A stretch of DNA of 64,000 nt from Pelotomaculum propionicicum (GCF_004369225.1 NZ_QFFZ01000006.1:78328-142327); one strand, 5' to 3'. Positions 54,015 to 63,962 are shown, numbered from the stretch's first letter. Program-made: numbers and translations. The notes: generated by a model not told the origin, from the sequence alone.

Positions 54015-54162
54015 CAATTTGACAGGATTTACAGGATTATAAGGATTTACAGGATTCTTACAACTGAGTACACAGAAGTCAGAATTCAGAATAAAAAATC
54101 CAAAACACTATTCTGTCTACTGACTACTGAATTCTGAATTCTTTTCAAACCATTTATCCTGT
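54015..54162. repeat. Composite inverted-repeat element
   Basis: Outer ends AATTTGACAGGAT and ATCCTGTCAATTT are inverted. Next to the left end are two copies of GGATTTACAGGATT as in the 50817 element. The middle holds the inverted AGTCAGAATTCAGAATA and TATTCTG...GAATTCTGAATTC segments, as in the 60498 element. It lies between the PHP-phosphatase and aminotransferase genes. Confidence 0.7.
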
Positions 54163-54166
54163 CAAT

Positions 54167-54991
54167 TTATTTTATATTTGTCTTTCTCTTCTTCAACTCA
54201 TCTACTACACTATAAGAAACCGTTGCCAAACCTAATTGGGCGCCGGCTTTGTGTCCGGGGCCGTGGAAATCTGAGCCGCCTGTGGCAACCAGGTTGTGTT
54301 TTCCGGCCAACTCCCGGTAATACTGCACCTGTTCGGCGGAATGGGCGGGGTGGCTGACTTCCAGTCCAGCCAGACCCGCGTCTTTCAACTCCTCTATTAA
54401 AACCAGCGATTTGAGCAGGCCGGGGTGAGCAAGTACAGGTACCCCACCGGCACGTCTGATTATATCAACAGCCTCGGCCGGGTCAAGTTTATACCTGGGC
54501 ACATAAGCCGGGCGGCCGGCGCCGATATACCTGTCAAAGGCTTCTGATATGCTTGAAACAGCCCCGGCTTTAACTAAAGCTTCCGCCAGGTGAGGCCTGC
54601 CTACTGAACCCCGTCCTGCTATTGCCATAACGTTGTCCATATTTATGGGATAATTAAACTCCCTCAGCTTATTGACCATCTTTTCCATGCGCTTAATCCT
54701 GTCTTCACGCAGCATTTTGAGTTTGGCCAGAAAACTCTCATCATCCAGTTCAATCAGCAACCCCAGAATATGTATTTCTTCGCCATGTCGCTCGGACCCA
54801 AGTTCGATCCCGGCGATAATTTCAACGCCTTTTTGCAGCCCTGCGCTACGTGCCGGCTCAATGCCTTCCAGAGTATCATGGTCGGTTATTGCCAGTGCTT
54901 CTAAACCAATAGATTGCGCCATTTCAACAATATCCGTCGGACTGAAAATACCGTCAGACGCGGTAGTGTGCACATGTAAATCAACTGGCAT
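54167..54991 (-). CDS. PHP-domain phosphoesterase (RNase AM/YciV type)
   Basis: About 274 residues. The metal-binding PHP motifs are all present: VDLHVHTTASDG, AITDHDTLEG, IELGSE, VGRPHLAEAL, VLAHPGLL and GGSDFHGPGH. The family includes 3',5'-nucleoside bisphosphate phosphatases and 5'-3' exoribonuclease RNase AM. It acts in the cytoplasm on pAp or RNA ends. ATG 54991 is chosen over GTG 55000 because GGGTGAG lies before it. Confidence 0.85.
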   Translation of the reverse strand: MPVDLHVHTTASDGIFSPTDIVEMAQSIGLEALAITDHDTLEGIEPARSAGLQKGVEIIAGIELGSERHGEEIHILGLLIELDDESFLAKLKMLREDRIKRMEKMVNKLREFNYPINMDNVMAIAGRGSVGRPHLAEALVKAGAVSSISEAFDRYIGAGRPAYVPRYKLDPAEAVDIIRRAGGVPVLAHPGLLKSLVLIEELKDAGLAGLEVSHPAHSAEQVQYYRELAGKHNLVATGGSDFHGPGHKAGAQLGLATVSYSVVDELKKRKTNIK

Positions 54992-55077
54992 TGATCTCAC
55001 CCTTAAATTTTTTCGACACTTTTTATATTAAACCTGCCTTATTATCTTTAAAGAATTCTTTACCTGGCCTTTTAAAC

Positions 55078-55112
55078 AAGTAAACCTGTTTATCTAGTAT
55101 AAACAGGTTTAC
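55078..55112 (-). terminator. Stem-loop after spoVS
   Basis: A perfect 14-bp inverted repeat, AGTAAACCTGTTTA with TAAACAGGTTTACT, and a seven-base loop, 30 bases after the spoVS stop; TTGTTTAAAA follows on the minus strand. Probably a weak terminator. Confidence 0.6.
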
Positions 55113-55141
55113 TCCAAAATTTATATAAAAAATTTTATGTT

Positions 55142-55402
55142 CTACCGTGGCTCGACAATCAGTTTAATCGCGGTTCTCTCTTCACCGTCAATAATGATAT
55201 CGGTAAAAGCCGGAATACAAATTAGGTCAACTCCGCTGGGCGCTACAAAACCTCTTGCAATTGCAACTGCCTTTACCGCTTGATTTAAGGCGCCAGCGCC
55301 AATTGCTTGCATCTCAGCGCAACCACGTTCCCGAAGTACACCTGCCAGGGCGCCAGCAACAGAATTTGGATTGGACTTTGCTGAAACTTTTAATACTTCC
55401 AC
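55142..55402 (-). CDS. spoVS: Stage V sporulation protein S
   Basis: An 86-residue protein almost identical in pattern to SpoVS of Bacillus: MEVLKVSAKSNPNSVAGALA, VLRERGCAEMQAIGAGALNQ, AVKAVAIARGFVAPSGVDL and a VEPR end. SpoVS has an Alba-like fold and is needed for coat assembly and septation during sporulation. The upstream sequence holds AGGAGTT and, 12 bases later, GAGTAAT, loosely like a sigma-H promoter. AGAGGAGG precedes the ATG. Confidence 0.95.
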   Translation of the reverse strand: MEVLKVSAKSNPNSVAGALAGVLRERGCAEMQAIGAGALNQAVKAVAIARGFVAPSGVDLICIPAFTDIIIDGEERTAIKLIVEPR

Positions 55403-55541
55403 TGTGTAAACCTCCTCTATTACTCAGTATAAACTTTAACTCCTGAACTCCCTGTAAACAAATATATTTCGCTAGTGGTTAAAAAATTCCTTTCAAATAT
55501 TATCAAAATATGATCATAATTTTTAAATATTCATACAACTT

Positions 55542-56321
55542 TTATTCGTAATTGATGATCCGTTCTATTGATACAGCTTCACCGGTATCCTCATTTATCT
55601 CAATTACCGCCCCGTTGAATTGAAACGGCCCCGTGGCTACCTCGAAGTACTGCGGGATTTGAGTGAGAAATTTATCTATAATTATCTCCTTTTTTACTCC
55701 TATCACAGAATCTATTGGGCCGGTCATACCCAAATCGGTTATATAAGCTGTCCCGCCGGGCAGGACGCGCTCATCCGCTGTCTGCACGTGGGTATGAGTG
55801 CCTACTACCGCCGTAACCCGGCCATCAAGGTACCAGCCCATAGCTACTTTCTCAGAAGTAGCCTCAGCGTGAAAATCGACAATTACGACCTGTGCCTTTT
55901 CTTTAATCCTGGCTATTATCTCGTCAGCTTTGCGAAAGGGACAATCAATGGCCGGCAGGAAAACTCTACCGGCCAAATTAATTACCCCGACTTTTACTTT
56001 GCCCGGGGTAACATAAATACCGGAACCAGACCCAGGTACGCCTGGCGGGTAGTTGGCTGGCCTTACGATTCTGGTTTCCCGGCTTATATATTCAAAAGAC
56101 TCTTTTTTATTCCAGACGTGGTTGCCCATGGTCAGCACATCAATTCCTGATGCGAATAACTCCTGGGCGACCTCTTTGGTTATCCCTTTGCCGCCAGCGG
56201 CGTTTTCACCGTTAGCAATCACCAAATCCAGTCCAAGTTCTCTTCTCAGGCCGCCTAAATTAACTTTTACCGCCCGGCGGCCGGAACGCCCCACTATATC
56301 ACCGATTGCAAGCAGGCGCAA
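55542..56321 (-). CDS. ymdB: YmdB-type metallophosphoesterase
   Basis: A 259-residue enzyme of the TIGR00282/YmdB family, a cyclic-nucleotide phosphodiesterase shaping development and biofilm choices in Bacillus. Metal motifs: LLAIGDIVGRSGRRAV, IANGENAAGGKGIT, TMGNHVWNKKE, VDFHAEATSEK and GTHTHVQTADE. The proximity to rny is conserved across Firmicutes. It lies 14 bases after the 56336 gene and is likely in one operon with it. Confidence 0.93.
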   Translation of the reverse strand: MRLLAIGDIVGRSGRRAVKVNLGGLRRELGLDLVIANGENAAGGKGITKEVAQELFASGIDVLTMGNHVWNKKESFEYISRETRIVRPANYPPGVPGSGSGIYVTPGKVKVGVINLAGRVFLPAIDCPFRKADEIIARIKEKAQVVIVDFHAEATSEKVAMGWYLDGRVTAVVGTHTHVQTADERVLPGGTAYITDLGMTGPIDSVIGVKKEIIIDKFLTQIPQYFEVATGPFQFNGAVIEINEDTGEAVSIERIINYE

Positions 56322-56335
56322 TAGCTTACCTCCTG

Positions 56336-56857
56336 TTATTTATTGAATACCAGCACCCTGCCCTCCTCACGGAAGGCAAACAGGTACTTGTTCTCGTTCG
56401 AACTTTTCATACTCTCAAGCATATGCTCGATCATTTCTTCCTGGGCGATCAATTCTTCCTCAATAAGGCGTTCATTTTCTTCTGTAACCAGGTTTTTGCT
56501 GAGATGTTGGTGGAAAAGCTCAACTATTAAAGTTATTTCTTCCTGAGCCAGTGATCCCACGTCTCTTTGCACCTCAATCAAGGTCAGGTTGTCACACACC
56601 TGGTGGCTGATCGCTACCAGCCTTGTCTCATGACCTTCCAGGAGATTGTATGCTTCAATGCTGTCCATGATTTTTTCTTTTAAGCATTCCAGCTCATTAT
56701 TTCCCAAAACCTGTGAGTATATAAACGTAAACTTTAGTAAATGCTGCCCCGGGTCAAAGTTGACCGTAGCTACTTCAGGGTAACGTACCAGAATGGAAAT
56801 CAACAGGCCCACACTATCTGTAAGATCATCCCTGTTGCCTTTATAATGGACCCCCAA
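56336..56857 (-). CDS. Conserved hypothetical protein between rny and ymdB
   Basis: A 173-residue protein with an alpha/beta N-terminal part (GLLISILVRYPEVATVNFDP, LLKFTFIYSQVL) and a helical acidic C-terminal part (NERLIEEELIAQEEMIEHML), ending in a beta strand (EGRVLVFNK). No family is recognised. TTG 56857 follows GGAAGG. Its fixed location before ymdB suggests a link with RNA turnover or signalling, which is not tested. Confidence 0.7.
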   Translation of the reverse strand: MGVHYKGNRDDLTDSVGLLISILVRYPEVATVNFDPGQHLLKFTFIYSQVLGNNELECLKEKIMDSIEAYNLLEGHETRLVAISHQVCDNLTLIEVQRDVGSLAQEEITLIVELFHQHLSKNLVTEENERLIEEELIAQEEMIEHMLESMKSSNENKYLFAFREEGRVLVFNK

Positions 56858-57000
56858 ATGCTGTCACCTTCCTTACAAACCTGCCCGAATAAATAGTGAT
56901 TCTGTTTTCAATACATTATTCCTGCTTTTTTGAATTGCGGCTGAATAAAAAATTCTTCCATTACAAAAAGAAATTGGACACCATAAAATAACATAGGAAA

Positions 57001-57030
57001 GGGGACACCTCCCATATAGGGAATGTCCCC
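57001..57030 (-). terminator. Stem-loop after rny
   Basis: GGGGACA and TGTCCCC with inner TCCC/GGGA form a 12-bp interrupted stem, 36 bases after the rny stop. TTTCCTATGTTATTTTA follows on the minus strand. Terminator or repeat hairpin. Confidence 0.6.
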
Positions 57031-57065
57031 GCCCTTTGTTACCCTATTATTTAAATCAGGTATTT

Positions 57066-58607
57066 TTATTTTGCATATTCTACCACCCTGGTCTCACGTA
57101 TAATAACCACCTTGATTTGACCGGGGTAGTCCAGTTCATTTTCGATTTTTTTGGTAATTTCTCTTACCAGGCGTACTGCAGCCAGGTCGTCAATTTTATC
57201 CGGTTTGACCATGATCCGGACTTCCCGTCCAGCTTGAATGGCAAAGGATTTTTCAACACCCTCAAATGAGTTGGCGATATCTTCCAGTTTAGTCAGGCGT
57301 TTAATATAGGCCTCCAGGGTCTCCCGCCGGGCGCCTGGCCGGGCCGCGGAAACAGCATCGGCCGCCTGCACAAGAACAGCAATAATGGTTTTTGGCTCCT
57401 CGTCACCGTGGTGGGCAGCAATCGCGTGAATAACATCATTGGCTTCACGGTACTTTTTGGCCAGATCCACACCGATAGTTACGTGCGGTCCTTCCACCTC
57501 GTGGTCGACTGACTTGCCAATATCATGCAGCAGCCCAGCTCTCTTCGACATCTGAATATCAGCGCCTAATTCAGCTGCCATCAAACCAGCCAGGTGAGCT
57601 ACTTCAATCGAGTGTTTCAAAACATTTTGTCCGTAACTGGTACGGAACTTAAGCCTGCCCAGGAGAATTACCATCTCCGTGTGCAGCCCGTGCACTCCGG
57701 TCTCAAAGGTAGCCTGCTCACCAGCCTCCCTGATTTGAGTGGCCACTTCTTTTTGAGCCTTTTCTACCATTTCTTCAATGCGGGCCGGGTGAATCCTGCC
57801 GTCAACTATCAACCTTTCCAGGGCTATTCTGGCCACTTCCCTGCGTATCGGGTCAAAACCCGAAAGGATAACAGCTTCGGGTGTGTCGTCGATAATCAGA
57901 TCTATCCCTGTAAGTGTCTCAAAAGCTCTAATATTCCTGCCTTCACGCCCAATTATACGACCTTTCATTTCATCGCTGGGCAGTGGTATTACGGCTACAG
58001 TCGCCTCCGCCACATGATCGGCGGCGCATCGCTGAATAGCCAGGGATATTATATCCCGGGCACGTTTTTCTCCTTCTTCTTTAGCTTTGTTTTCAATATC
58101 TTTAATCAACATTGCCGCTTCATGCTGGATCTCTTTCTCAATATCAGCAAGAAGAATTTGTTTGGCATCATCGGAGGTAAGGCCTGATATGCGTTCCAAC
58201 TCTACCAACTGACGATTGTAGAGTTCGGTTAGCTGCGCCTTGGTGGCGTCTATATCGGCTTCCTTCCGGGTTAGGGTTTCTTCTTTCTTTTCAATTGAAT
58301 CGACTTTGCGGTCCAGAGTCTCTTCCTTTTGCACCAGTCGTCGTTCCAGCCTTTGCAGTTCTGACCTGCGCTCCCGGTTCTCTCTTTCCATATCGTTGCG
58401 AAGCTTTAATATTTCTTCTTTTGCTTCCAGGACAGCTTCCCTTTTTTTAGCTTCCGCTTCTTTTTCAGCTTCTTCGGTTATTTTCCTGGCTTCCGCCTCT
58501 GCTGACGCTATTTTAGCTTCGGCCAGGTACTTTCTGAGGAAGTATCCCAGAGCTAAAGCCGCCAAAACGGCTATGATAAGAATAATAATAGTAGTGCTTA
58601 AATCCAT
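57066..58607 (-). CDS. rny: Ribonuclease Y
   Basis: A 513-residue endoribonuclease that starts mRNA decay at the membrane. One N-terminal membrane helix ([20 protein letters not shown]), then a coiled coil to about residue 190, the KH domain ([20 protein letters not shown]), and the HD domain with [14 protein letters not shown] and AAHHGDEEP. Full length. Its transcription unit is bounded by terminators on both sides. Confidence 0.97.
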   Translation of the reverse strand: MDLSTTIIILIIAVLAALALGYFLRKYLAEAKIASAEAEARKITEEAEKEAEAKKREAVLEAKEEILKLRNDMERENRERRSELQRLERRLVQKEETLDRKVDSIEKKEETLTRKEADIDATKAQLTELYNRQLVELERISGLTSDDAKQILLADIEKEIQHEAAMLIKDIENKAKEEGEKRARDIISLAIQRCAADHVAEATVAVIPLPSDEMKGRIIGREGRNIRAFETLTGIDLIIDDTPEAVILSGFDPIRREVARIALERLIVDGRIHPARIEEMVEKAQKEVATQIREAGEQATFETGVHGLHTEMVILLGRLKFRTSYGQNVLKHSIEVAHLAGLMAAELGADIQMSKRAGLLHDIGKSVDHEVEGPHVTIGVDLAKKYREANDVIHAIAAHHGDEEPKTIIAVLVQAADAVSAARPGARRETLEAYIKRLTKLEDIANSFEGVEKSFAIQAGREVRIMVKPDKIDDLAAVRLVREITKKIENELDYPGQIKVVIIRETRVVEYAK

Positions 58608-58658
58608 ACATATTTCACCTCCTTTATTCCCACGTATTCAAAAAATCTTTTTCATAAC

Positions 58659-58684
58659 AAAAAAAACACCGAGTAAAACTCGGT
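58659..58684 (-). terminator. Terminator between recX and rny
   Basis: ACCGAGT/ACTCGGT with a three-base loop followed on the minus strand by GTTTTTTTTG, 52 bases before the rny start. It ends the recA-recX transcript. Confidence 0.85.
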
Positions 58685-58896
58685 AGAAAACGAATTGATA
58701 CCACTAATATAGTTGTCCAGATCAAGGTAAGAAAGATGTTCCTAAAAACGGGCACTATCTTAAAGTCCGGCAAGTATCCCCCTGCCAAACTCCTATCCCC
58801 GAAACTATTGGATTTTATCTATAATAAAACCCGTACAAAGTAGTATCTAATTCTATTTTCTCCCAGCATTTATTGTACAGGTTTTTTTGCAAGCTG

Positions 58897-59358
58897 TCAA
58901 GCCAAACCCGCTTTACCACTAATGTCGCGGCAAACCCGGCCTATTGTGTCATACGAAAAGCCCCTGCGTTCAAGAAATCCTGCCAGGCGTGTAAATGAGT
59001 AATTACCGCTGCTTGACTCAACTTTCTTCAATGCCTGTTGCATGGCGGCGGTGTATTCAGCCTCCTCACCGGCAGCAGCAAGACATTCTCCGATGATCTC
59101 AGCTTCAACACCTTTGACCAGCAATTCCTGTTTTATCAGCCTGAATCCCTTTTTAGCCAGCCGCTGTTCTATCCAGAAACAGGCAAACTCTCTGTCGTTG
59201 ATATAGCCGTAATCAGCCAAAACTGTTAACACCTGAACGGTTATATCCCTGGAAAAACCTTTTTGCTCCAGGCGCTGCTCTATTTCATGCTTTGTGCGAC
59301 GGCGGCAGGACAGCAGCCTGTAAGCGGCTGTTTTAGCCCGCTCAAGTTCAGTCTCCAC
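58897..59358 (-). CDS. recX: Recombination regulator RecX
   Basis: A 153-residue helical protein with three RecX repeats: AAYRLLSCRRRTKHEIEQRL, VLADYGYINDREFACFWIEQ and FTRLAGFLERRGFSYDTIGR. RecX binds RecA filaments and limits their activity. The start overlaps the last base of recA, so both are translated from one message. Confidence 0.92.
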   Translation of the reverse strand: METELERAKTAAYRLLSCRRRTKHEIEQRLEQKGFSRDITVQVLTVLADYGYINDREFACFWIEQRLAKKGFRLIKQELLVKGVEAEIIGECLAAAGEEAEYTAAMQQALKKVESSSGNYSFTRLAGFLERRGFSYDTIGRVCRDISGKAGLA

Positions 59359-60407
59359 TAGGAAGCACCGTTTTCAACCGCTGTTTTTAAATCAAGCTCA
59401 GCTTTTGCCCCGCCTACATTCAGCGCCTGGCGGACTTTTAATTCTATCTCCCGGGTAAGCTCGGGATGTTCTTTCAGATACTCCTTCACATTTTCCCTGC
59501 CCTGCCCCAGCCTGTCGTCACCGTAAGAATACCAGGCGCCGCTCTTAACAATAATGTTCATCTCGGCGGCGACATCAAGTATGCTGCCCTCCTTGGAAAT
59601 ACCAGTGCCGTACATTATATCAAAGTCCGCCTGTTTGAACGGCGGCGCCACCTTATTTTTCACAACTTTAACACGCGTGCGGCTGCCTGTGATTTCCGTA
59701 CCCTGTTTGATATTCTCCTGTTTGCGCACCTCAAGCCGAATAGAAGCGTAGAATTTGAGGGCTCGGCCGCCGGTGGTGGTTTCGGGAGATCCGTACATAA
59801 CGCCAACTTTTTCACGGATTTGATTTATGAAAACGACAGTGGTCCTGGACTTGCTGATCGCTCCCGTGAGTTTGCGCAGGGCCTGTGACATAAGCCGAGC
59901 CTGCAGCCCCACATGTGAGTCGCCCATCTCCCCCTCTATCTCAGCACGAGGCACCAGTGCGGCAACGCTGTCAACCACTATAACATCGATGGCTCCGCTG
60001 CGCACAAGGGCTTCGGCAATTTCCAACGCCTGCTCACCGGTATCTGGCTGTGAAACCAGCAAGTTTTCAATATCTACTCCAAGGTTCCTGGCATAGGCGG
60101 GATCCAGAGCGTGTTCGGCATCCACAAAAGCTGCTGTGCCGCCCGTTTTCTGCGCCTCGGCAATAATATGGAGAGCTACAGTGGTTTTGCCGGAAGATTC
60201 CGGGCCGAATATTTCAATTACCCGGCCGCGCGGCACACCGCCTACGCCCAGTGCTATGTCCAGGGCAAGTGTGCCGGTTGGGATAACCTCAACGTGCATT
60301 TTGGCGGAAGCCTCTCCGAGCTTCATAATCGAACCTTTGCCAAACTGCCGTTCAATCTGAGTAAGAGCTAATTCCAATGCTTTTTGTTTGTCCGACAATG
60401 AGTTCAC
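59358..60407 (-). CDS. recA: Recombinase RecA
   Basis: A 349-residue canonical Rec[21 protein letters not shown] is the Walker A region, [20 protein letters not shown]alker B with loop L1, and [33 protein letters not shown] loop L2. No intein. GGAGAG precedes the start. An almost perfect sigma-A promoter and a LexA box lie directly upstream, so the gene is SOS-induced. Confidence 0.98.
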   Translation of the reverse strand: MNSLSDKQKALELALTQIERQFGKGSIMKLGEASAKMHVEVIPTGTLALDIALGVGGVPRGRVIEIFGPESSGKTTVALHIIAEAQKTGGTAAFVDAEHALDPAYARNLGVDIENLLVSQPDTGEQALEIAEALVRSGAIDVIVVDSVAALVPRAEIEGEMGDSHVGLQARLMSQALRKLTGAISKSRTTVVFINQIREKVGVMYGSPETTTGGRALKFYASIRLEVRKQENIKQGTEITGSRTRVKVVKNKVAPPFKQADFDIMYGTGISKEGSILDVAAEMNIIVKSGAWYSYGDDRLGQGRENVKEYLKEHPELTREIELKVRQALNVGGAKAELDLKTAVENGAS

Positions 60408-60420
60408 TCTCCTTTTTATA

Positions 60421-60434
60421 AGAACAATTGTTCG
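60421..60434 (-). promoter_or_regulatory. LexA (SOS) box of recA
   Basis: CGAACAATTGTTCT matches the Gram-positive LexA site CGAACRNRYGTTYG at 13 of 14 bases. It lies between the -10 and the ribosome binding site of recA. Confidence 0.85.
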
Positions 60435-60446
60435 GTTCCTGTGATA

Positions 60447-60475
60447 ATTATATGGTTATTTCTGGGTTATGTCAA
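60447..60475 (-). promoter_or_regulatory. recA promoter
   Basis: TTGACA, a 17-base spacer and TATAAT on the minus strand: a full consensus sigma-A promoter 40 bases before the recA start. Confidence 0.9.
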
Positions 60476-60497
60476 TAAAAAAATACAAAAAATAGAA

Positions 60498-60585
60498 TAA
60501 AGAATTCAGAATTCAGGAGTCAGGAGTCAGAATAAAAGATCTTAATAAATATTCTGTATTCTGAATTCTGTCTCCTGTCTTCTGT
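60498..60585. repeat. Inverted-repeat element, GAATTCAGAATTC family
   Basis: Left arm AGAATTCAGAATTCAGGAGT with CAGGAGTCAGAATA; right arm TATTCTGTATTCTGAATTCT with GTCTCCTGTCTTCTG. The arms are inverses over about 33 bp. Related to the middle part of the 54015 element. It lies between the helicase terminator and the recA promoter. Confidence 0.75.
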
Positions 60586-60586
60586 G

Positions 60587-60616
60587 AAAAAACAGGTTCT
60601 AAAGAACCTGTTTTTT
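60587..60616 (-). terminator. Terminator of the DEAD-box helicase gene
   Basis: A 14-bp stem, AAAAAACAGGTTCT with AGAACCTGTTTTTT, with a two-base spacer. The T-run follows the GC part of the stem on the minus strand; six bases after the stop codon. Confidence 0.9.
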
Positions 60617-60621
60617 GTGAG

Positions 60622-62214
60622 TTAGTGTCTGAGCCGGGCGGGTTCCACACTTACCCTGCGCCCCCTGATGGTCTGGCGGTGCAGACAGGAAATAACGCGG
60701 TTGGCCCATTCTTCAGGAACCTCAACAAAACTGAAATTCTCATAAATGTTTATAGCTCCGATTGTATTCTCAGGCAGGCCGGTCTCTTCGGCTAAAGACC
60801 GCACCAGATCTCCCGTTGAGATATTGTCCTTTCTGCCGATGGTCATAAACAGCCTGACCATGCCCGGGCGGGCGCCGGTGTTGCCGAAAGATTCCACGAT
60901 CAGGTCTTCCCTGTCCTCGTCCAGGTCGAGGGAAAGCTTCAGTGCCGCGGCGGCGACATCCATAGGGTCATAATCATCCACCAGTGAGTCGACAATATTA
61001 CGGTAGTAAGCCAATTTCCCCTTGCTGAGTGTCTGCTGCAGGCGCTCCCTGATACCTTCTTTCTGACGCTCGTAGATATCCGCCTGAGAAGGTAGTTTTT
61101 CACGGCGGATACGGGTTTTGGTAAGGTTTTCGATCAGCTTTAGCTGCCTATAATCACGCGGGCTGACCAGTGTGACGGCCACTCCGCTTTTGCCGGCGCG
61201 CCCGGTACGCCCGATTCTGTGGATATAAAACTCGGGGTCCTGTGGAATGTCATAGTTAAAAACGTGAGATACATTTTCTATGTCCAGGCCGCGCGCCGCC
61301 ACGTCCGTAGCCACCAGGTAATCGATCTGCCCGGTCTTGAACTGCCTCATCACATGATTGCGCTGGTACTGGCTGAGGTCGCCGTGCAGTGCCGCGGCCG
61401 GGTAACCCCTGGCCTGAAGGCCCGCCACCAGCTCATCCACACCGCGCTTGGTCCGGCAGAAGATAATGGAGAGGGTAACACTGATCGAATCCAGGATGCG
61501 GCACAGGCTCTCCAGCTTAGTGTGCTCGCGGGTTTCGTAATAAACCTGTTCGATCAGCGGGACTGTCAAATTGTGCTTGCTTACAGTGATGTATTCTGGA
61601 TCTTTCAGGTACTTCCTGGACAGGCGCTTAATCTCTTCAGGCATTGTAGCGGAAAAAAGCAGGGTTTGGCGGGTCTGCGGCACAGCAAGAAGGATCGACT
61701 CGATATCCTCCACAAAGCCCATATCCAGCATTTCGTCAGCTTCATCCAGGACAACTATTTTAACATTATCCAGCCGCAGGGTCTTCCTGTTCAGGTGATC
61801 CAGCAGCCGCCCCGGGGTGCCAATCACTACATGTACCCCCTGCCTTAAACTCCTGATCTGGCGGTCGATCGGCTGCCCGCCGTAAATCGGTACAGTCCGG
61901 ACCCGGCGGTATTTGCCAATACGCGAGATTTCTTCAGCGACCTGGATCGCCAGTTCCCTGGTAGGTGTCACGATCAGCGCCTGGACACCCTGCTGGGTAT
62001 TAACCCGTTCAACAATCGGGATCCCAAAAGCTGCCGTTTTACCGGTGCCTGTCTGAGCCTGACCGATCAGATCCCTGCCTTCCTGGACAAAGGGTACTGT
62101 AAGCTGCTGGATCGGGGTGGGTTCCTCAAAGCCCATATCCGTAAGAGCCTGAGCCACCCGCCTGCTGATTTTTAGTTCACCGAAGCTTACAGTGTCTTTT
62201 ATTGTAGTCATCAA
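60622..62214 (-). CDS. DEAD-box RNA helicase (DeaD/CshA type) with C-terminal RNA-binding domain
   Basis: A 530-residue ATP-dependent RNA helicase. Q motif FEEPTPIQ, motif I AQTGTGKTAAFG, Ia PTRELAIQVA, II VLDEADEMLDMGF, III LFSATMPEE, V VATDVAARGLDI and VI YIHRIGRTGRAG are all intact. The last 75 residues (MVRLFMTIGRKDNISTGDLV to RRVSVEPARL) are a DbpA/CsdA-like RNA-binding domain. It probably assists ribosome assembly and RNA decay. It lies 28 bases after cinA and may be read through from it. Confidence 0.94.
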   Translation of the reverse strand: MMTTIKDTVSFGELKISRRVAQALTDMGFEEPTPIQQLTVPFVQEGRDLIGQAQTGTGKTAAFGIPIVERVNTQQGVQALIVTPTRELAIQVAEEISRIGKYRRVRTVPIYGGQPIDRQIRSLRQGVHVVIGTPGRLLDHLNRKTLRLDNVKIVVLDEADEMLDMGFVEDIESILLAVPQTRQTLLFSATMPEEIKRLSRKYLKDPEYITVSKHNLTVPLIEQVYYETREHTKLESLCRILDSISVTLSIIFCRTKRGVDELVAGLQARGYPAAALHGDLSQYQRNHVMRQFKTGQIDYLVATDVAARGLDIENVSHVFNYDIPQDPEFYIHRIGRTGRAGKSGVAVTLVSPRDYRQLKLIENLTKTRIRREKLPSQADIYERQKEGIRERLQQTLSKGKLAYYRNIVDSLVDDYDPMDVAAAALKLSLDLDEDREDLIVESFGNTGARPGMVRLFMTIGRKDNISTGDLVRSLAEETGLPENTIGAINIYENFSFVEVPEEWANRVISCLHRQTIRGRRVSVEPARLRH

Positions 62215-62242
62215 AAATAGTGCTCCTTTTAAATCTAATATA

Positions 62243-63484
62243 TTAACAGTTTTCAGTCAGGTACTGTTTGACCATGAGCAAAGCGTTGTTTACGGTCCCC
62301 TGTCTTACCGCCTGCCGGAAACCGGGGAAACGGTACTCACGAAATATTGTTCCGGCAACAGAAGACAGCGACACATATACCAAACCGGTCGGCTTGGCGG
62401 GAGTGCCTCCGCCGGGGCCTGCTATGCCGGTAGTTGCCAGACCGATGTCGGCGCATGTTTTTTCACGCACACCCCTGGCCATAGCCATGGCAGTTTCCTT
62501 GCTGACAGCCCCAAACTGCTCCAGCACAGATGCGCTCACGCCAAGAACTTTGTTTTTCATCTCATTGCTGTAAGATACCACTCCACCTTTAAAATAGGCG
62601 GAACTGCCGGGCACGTCGGTCAGCCTGGCTGCAACGAGACCACCGGTGCAGGACTCAGCGACAGAGATGGAAAGTCCTTTTGCCAGAAGGAGCTTGCCTA
62701 CAATTTCCTCCAGGTCCTCATCATCACACGCGAAAATGTATTTATCCAGGCGGGGTTTTACCCGCCGGGACAGATCTGCCAACAGTTCCTCAGCCTGGCG
62801 TCCACCCTCTGCCCTGGCCGACAGCCGTACCTGGATTTCACCAGGTTTGGCTATATAAGCTATGCCGGGATTGCCCTGTCCGCCCAAATCCGTGAGCAGA
62901 TCCTGCACAGCTGATTCGGAGATCCCGGTAAGTTTGAAAATCTTGTATTTCATAGCAGCGCCCTGGTCTGCTTTGGCCGCTAAAAAAGGTAAGACCGATT
63001 CTTCAAACATAACTGTAAGTTCACGGGGCGGGCCGGGCAGCATAATGATCGTGATCTTGTCTTTTTCGATCATGGCGCCAGGTGCGGTACCCACTTTATT
63101 AGGCAGAACTTTTGAACCGGCTGGGAAATAAGCCTGTTTCAAGTTGCTCCTGGCCATTTTCTGGCCCCGTTTTTCAAAAAGCTGTTCTATTTTTACCAGC
63201 GAGTCCTGGTCGGCCACCAGCGGCAAACCTAAAACCGCGGCTACAGTTTCAGCGGTGATATCATCTGTGGTCGGGCCCAGGCCGCCGGTTATAATAATCA
63301 GTTCTGTGCGCCGCACAGCCTCTTGCAAAACCCGGGCCATACATGCCGCGTCATCACCGACCGTTGTATTCAGTGTCACCTCAATACCTAAGGCGGCCAG
63401 ACGCTCACCAAGATATTGGGCGTGGGTGTTTAAAATCTGGCCGAGCAGCAGTTCAGAGCCGGTGAAAATTAATTCCGCTTTCAT
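62243..63484 (-). CDS. cinA: CinA/competence-damage-inducible protein
   Basis: A 413-residue two-domain protein. The N-terminal MoaB-like domain ([57 protein letters not shown]) is an ADP-ribose/CoA-type pyrophosphatase; the C-terminal PncC domain ([57 protein letters not shown]) deamidates nicotinamide mononucleotide. It works in pyridine nucleotide recycling. Order cinA-recA is conserved in Firmicutes, here with the helicase between them. Confidence 0.95.
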   Translation of the reverse strand: MKAELIFTGSELLLGQILNTHAQYLGERLAALGIEVTLNTTVGDDAACMARVLQEAVRRTELIIITGGLGPTTDDITAETVAAVLGLPLVADQDSLVKIEQLFEKRGQKMARSNLKQAYFPAGSKVLPNKVGTAPGAMIEKDKITIIMLPGPPRELTVMFEESVLPFLAAKADQGAAMKYKIFKLTGISESAVQDLLTDLGGQGNPGIAYIAKPGEIQVRLSARAEGGRQAEELLADLSRRVKPRLDKYIFACDDEDLEEIVGKLLLAKGLSISVAESCTGGLVAARLTDVPGSSAYFKGGVVSYSNEMKNKVLGVSASVLEQFGAVSKETAMAMARGVREKTCADIGLATTGIAGPGGGTPAKPTGLVYVSLSSVAGTIFREYRFPGFRQAVRQGTVNNALLMVKQYLTENC

Positions 63485-63549
63485 TGTCTATCACTTCCCA
63501 GTGTTAAATTATAACATACCCACTACTCAAAACAAAAGCTCGGGACTCA

Positions 63550-63608
63550 AAATACAAAAAGAAAGCCGCCGCGGCAGTCAAAATCAGACTGAGGCGCGGC
63601 GGCTTTCT
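63550..63608 (-). terminator. Strong terminator upstream of cinA
   Basis: A 14-bp perfect stem (AGAAAGCCGCCGCG with CGCGGCGGCTTTCT) with an inner CAGTC/GACTG stem, followed on the minus strand by TTTTTGTATTTTG. It directly follows the FtsH-like fragment. Confidence 0.92.
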
Positions 63609-63619
63609 GTGTTTTACCG

Positions 63620-63895
63620 TTATTGCACCGGATTTTCGCTCAAAAGCGACCGGAACTGTTCTCCGGTAACCTTTTCCTTCTCCAGTAAAACTTCTACTAT
63701 TTGATCAAATATGTGCCGGTAATCAGAAACGTGTTTTTTTACCTGTTCTTCCTGGACTTTGACAATCTCAGTGATGGTTTGATGTTTTAAGTCCTGCGGC
63801 AGGGTGTCCGGGCAGACCACACCCAGTCTCGACATGCCCGAGCGGACCATGGTTTCAGCGGCCCGCAGCGCCTCCGTTGTTTTGCAACTAAATAA
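63620..63895 (-). pseudogene. C-terminal fragment of an FtsH-like AAA protease
   Basis: The open frame reads TTEALRAAETMVRSGMSRLG then VVCPDTLPQDLK and VEVLLEKEKVTGEQFRSLL. This is the helical end of the M41 peptidase domain of FtsH-type proteases, about 85 residues. An in-frame TAG at 63896 stops it upstream, and no ATPase or HEXXH part precedes it in the window. The ATG at 63850 has no close ribosome binding site. It keeps a strong terminator, so it was probably the end of a full gene that was lost; a short independent protein is less likely. Confidence 0.6.
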
Positions 63896-63962
63896 CTAGA
63901 AAACATTTCTTTAAGCCCGATATTACGGGCTATTTTAATGTCAATATTTTTGGATTTTAGTG

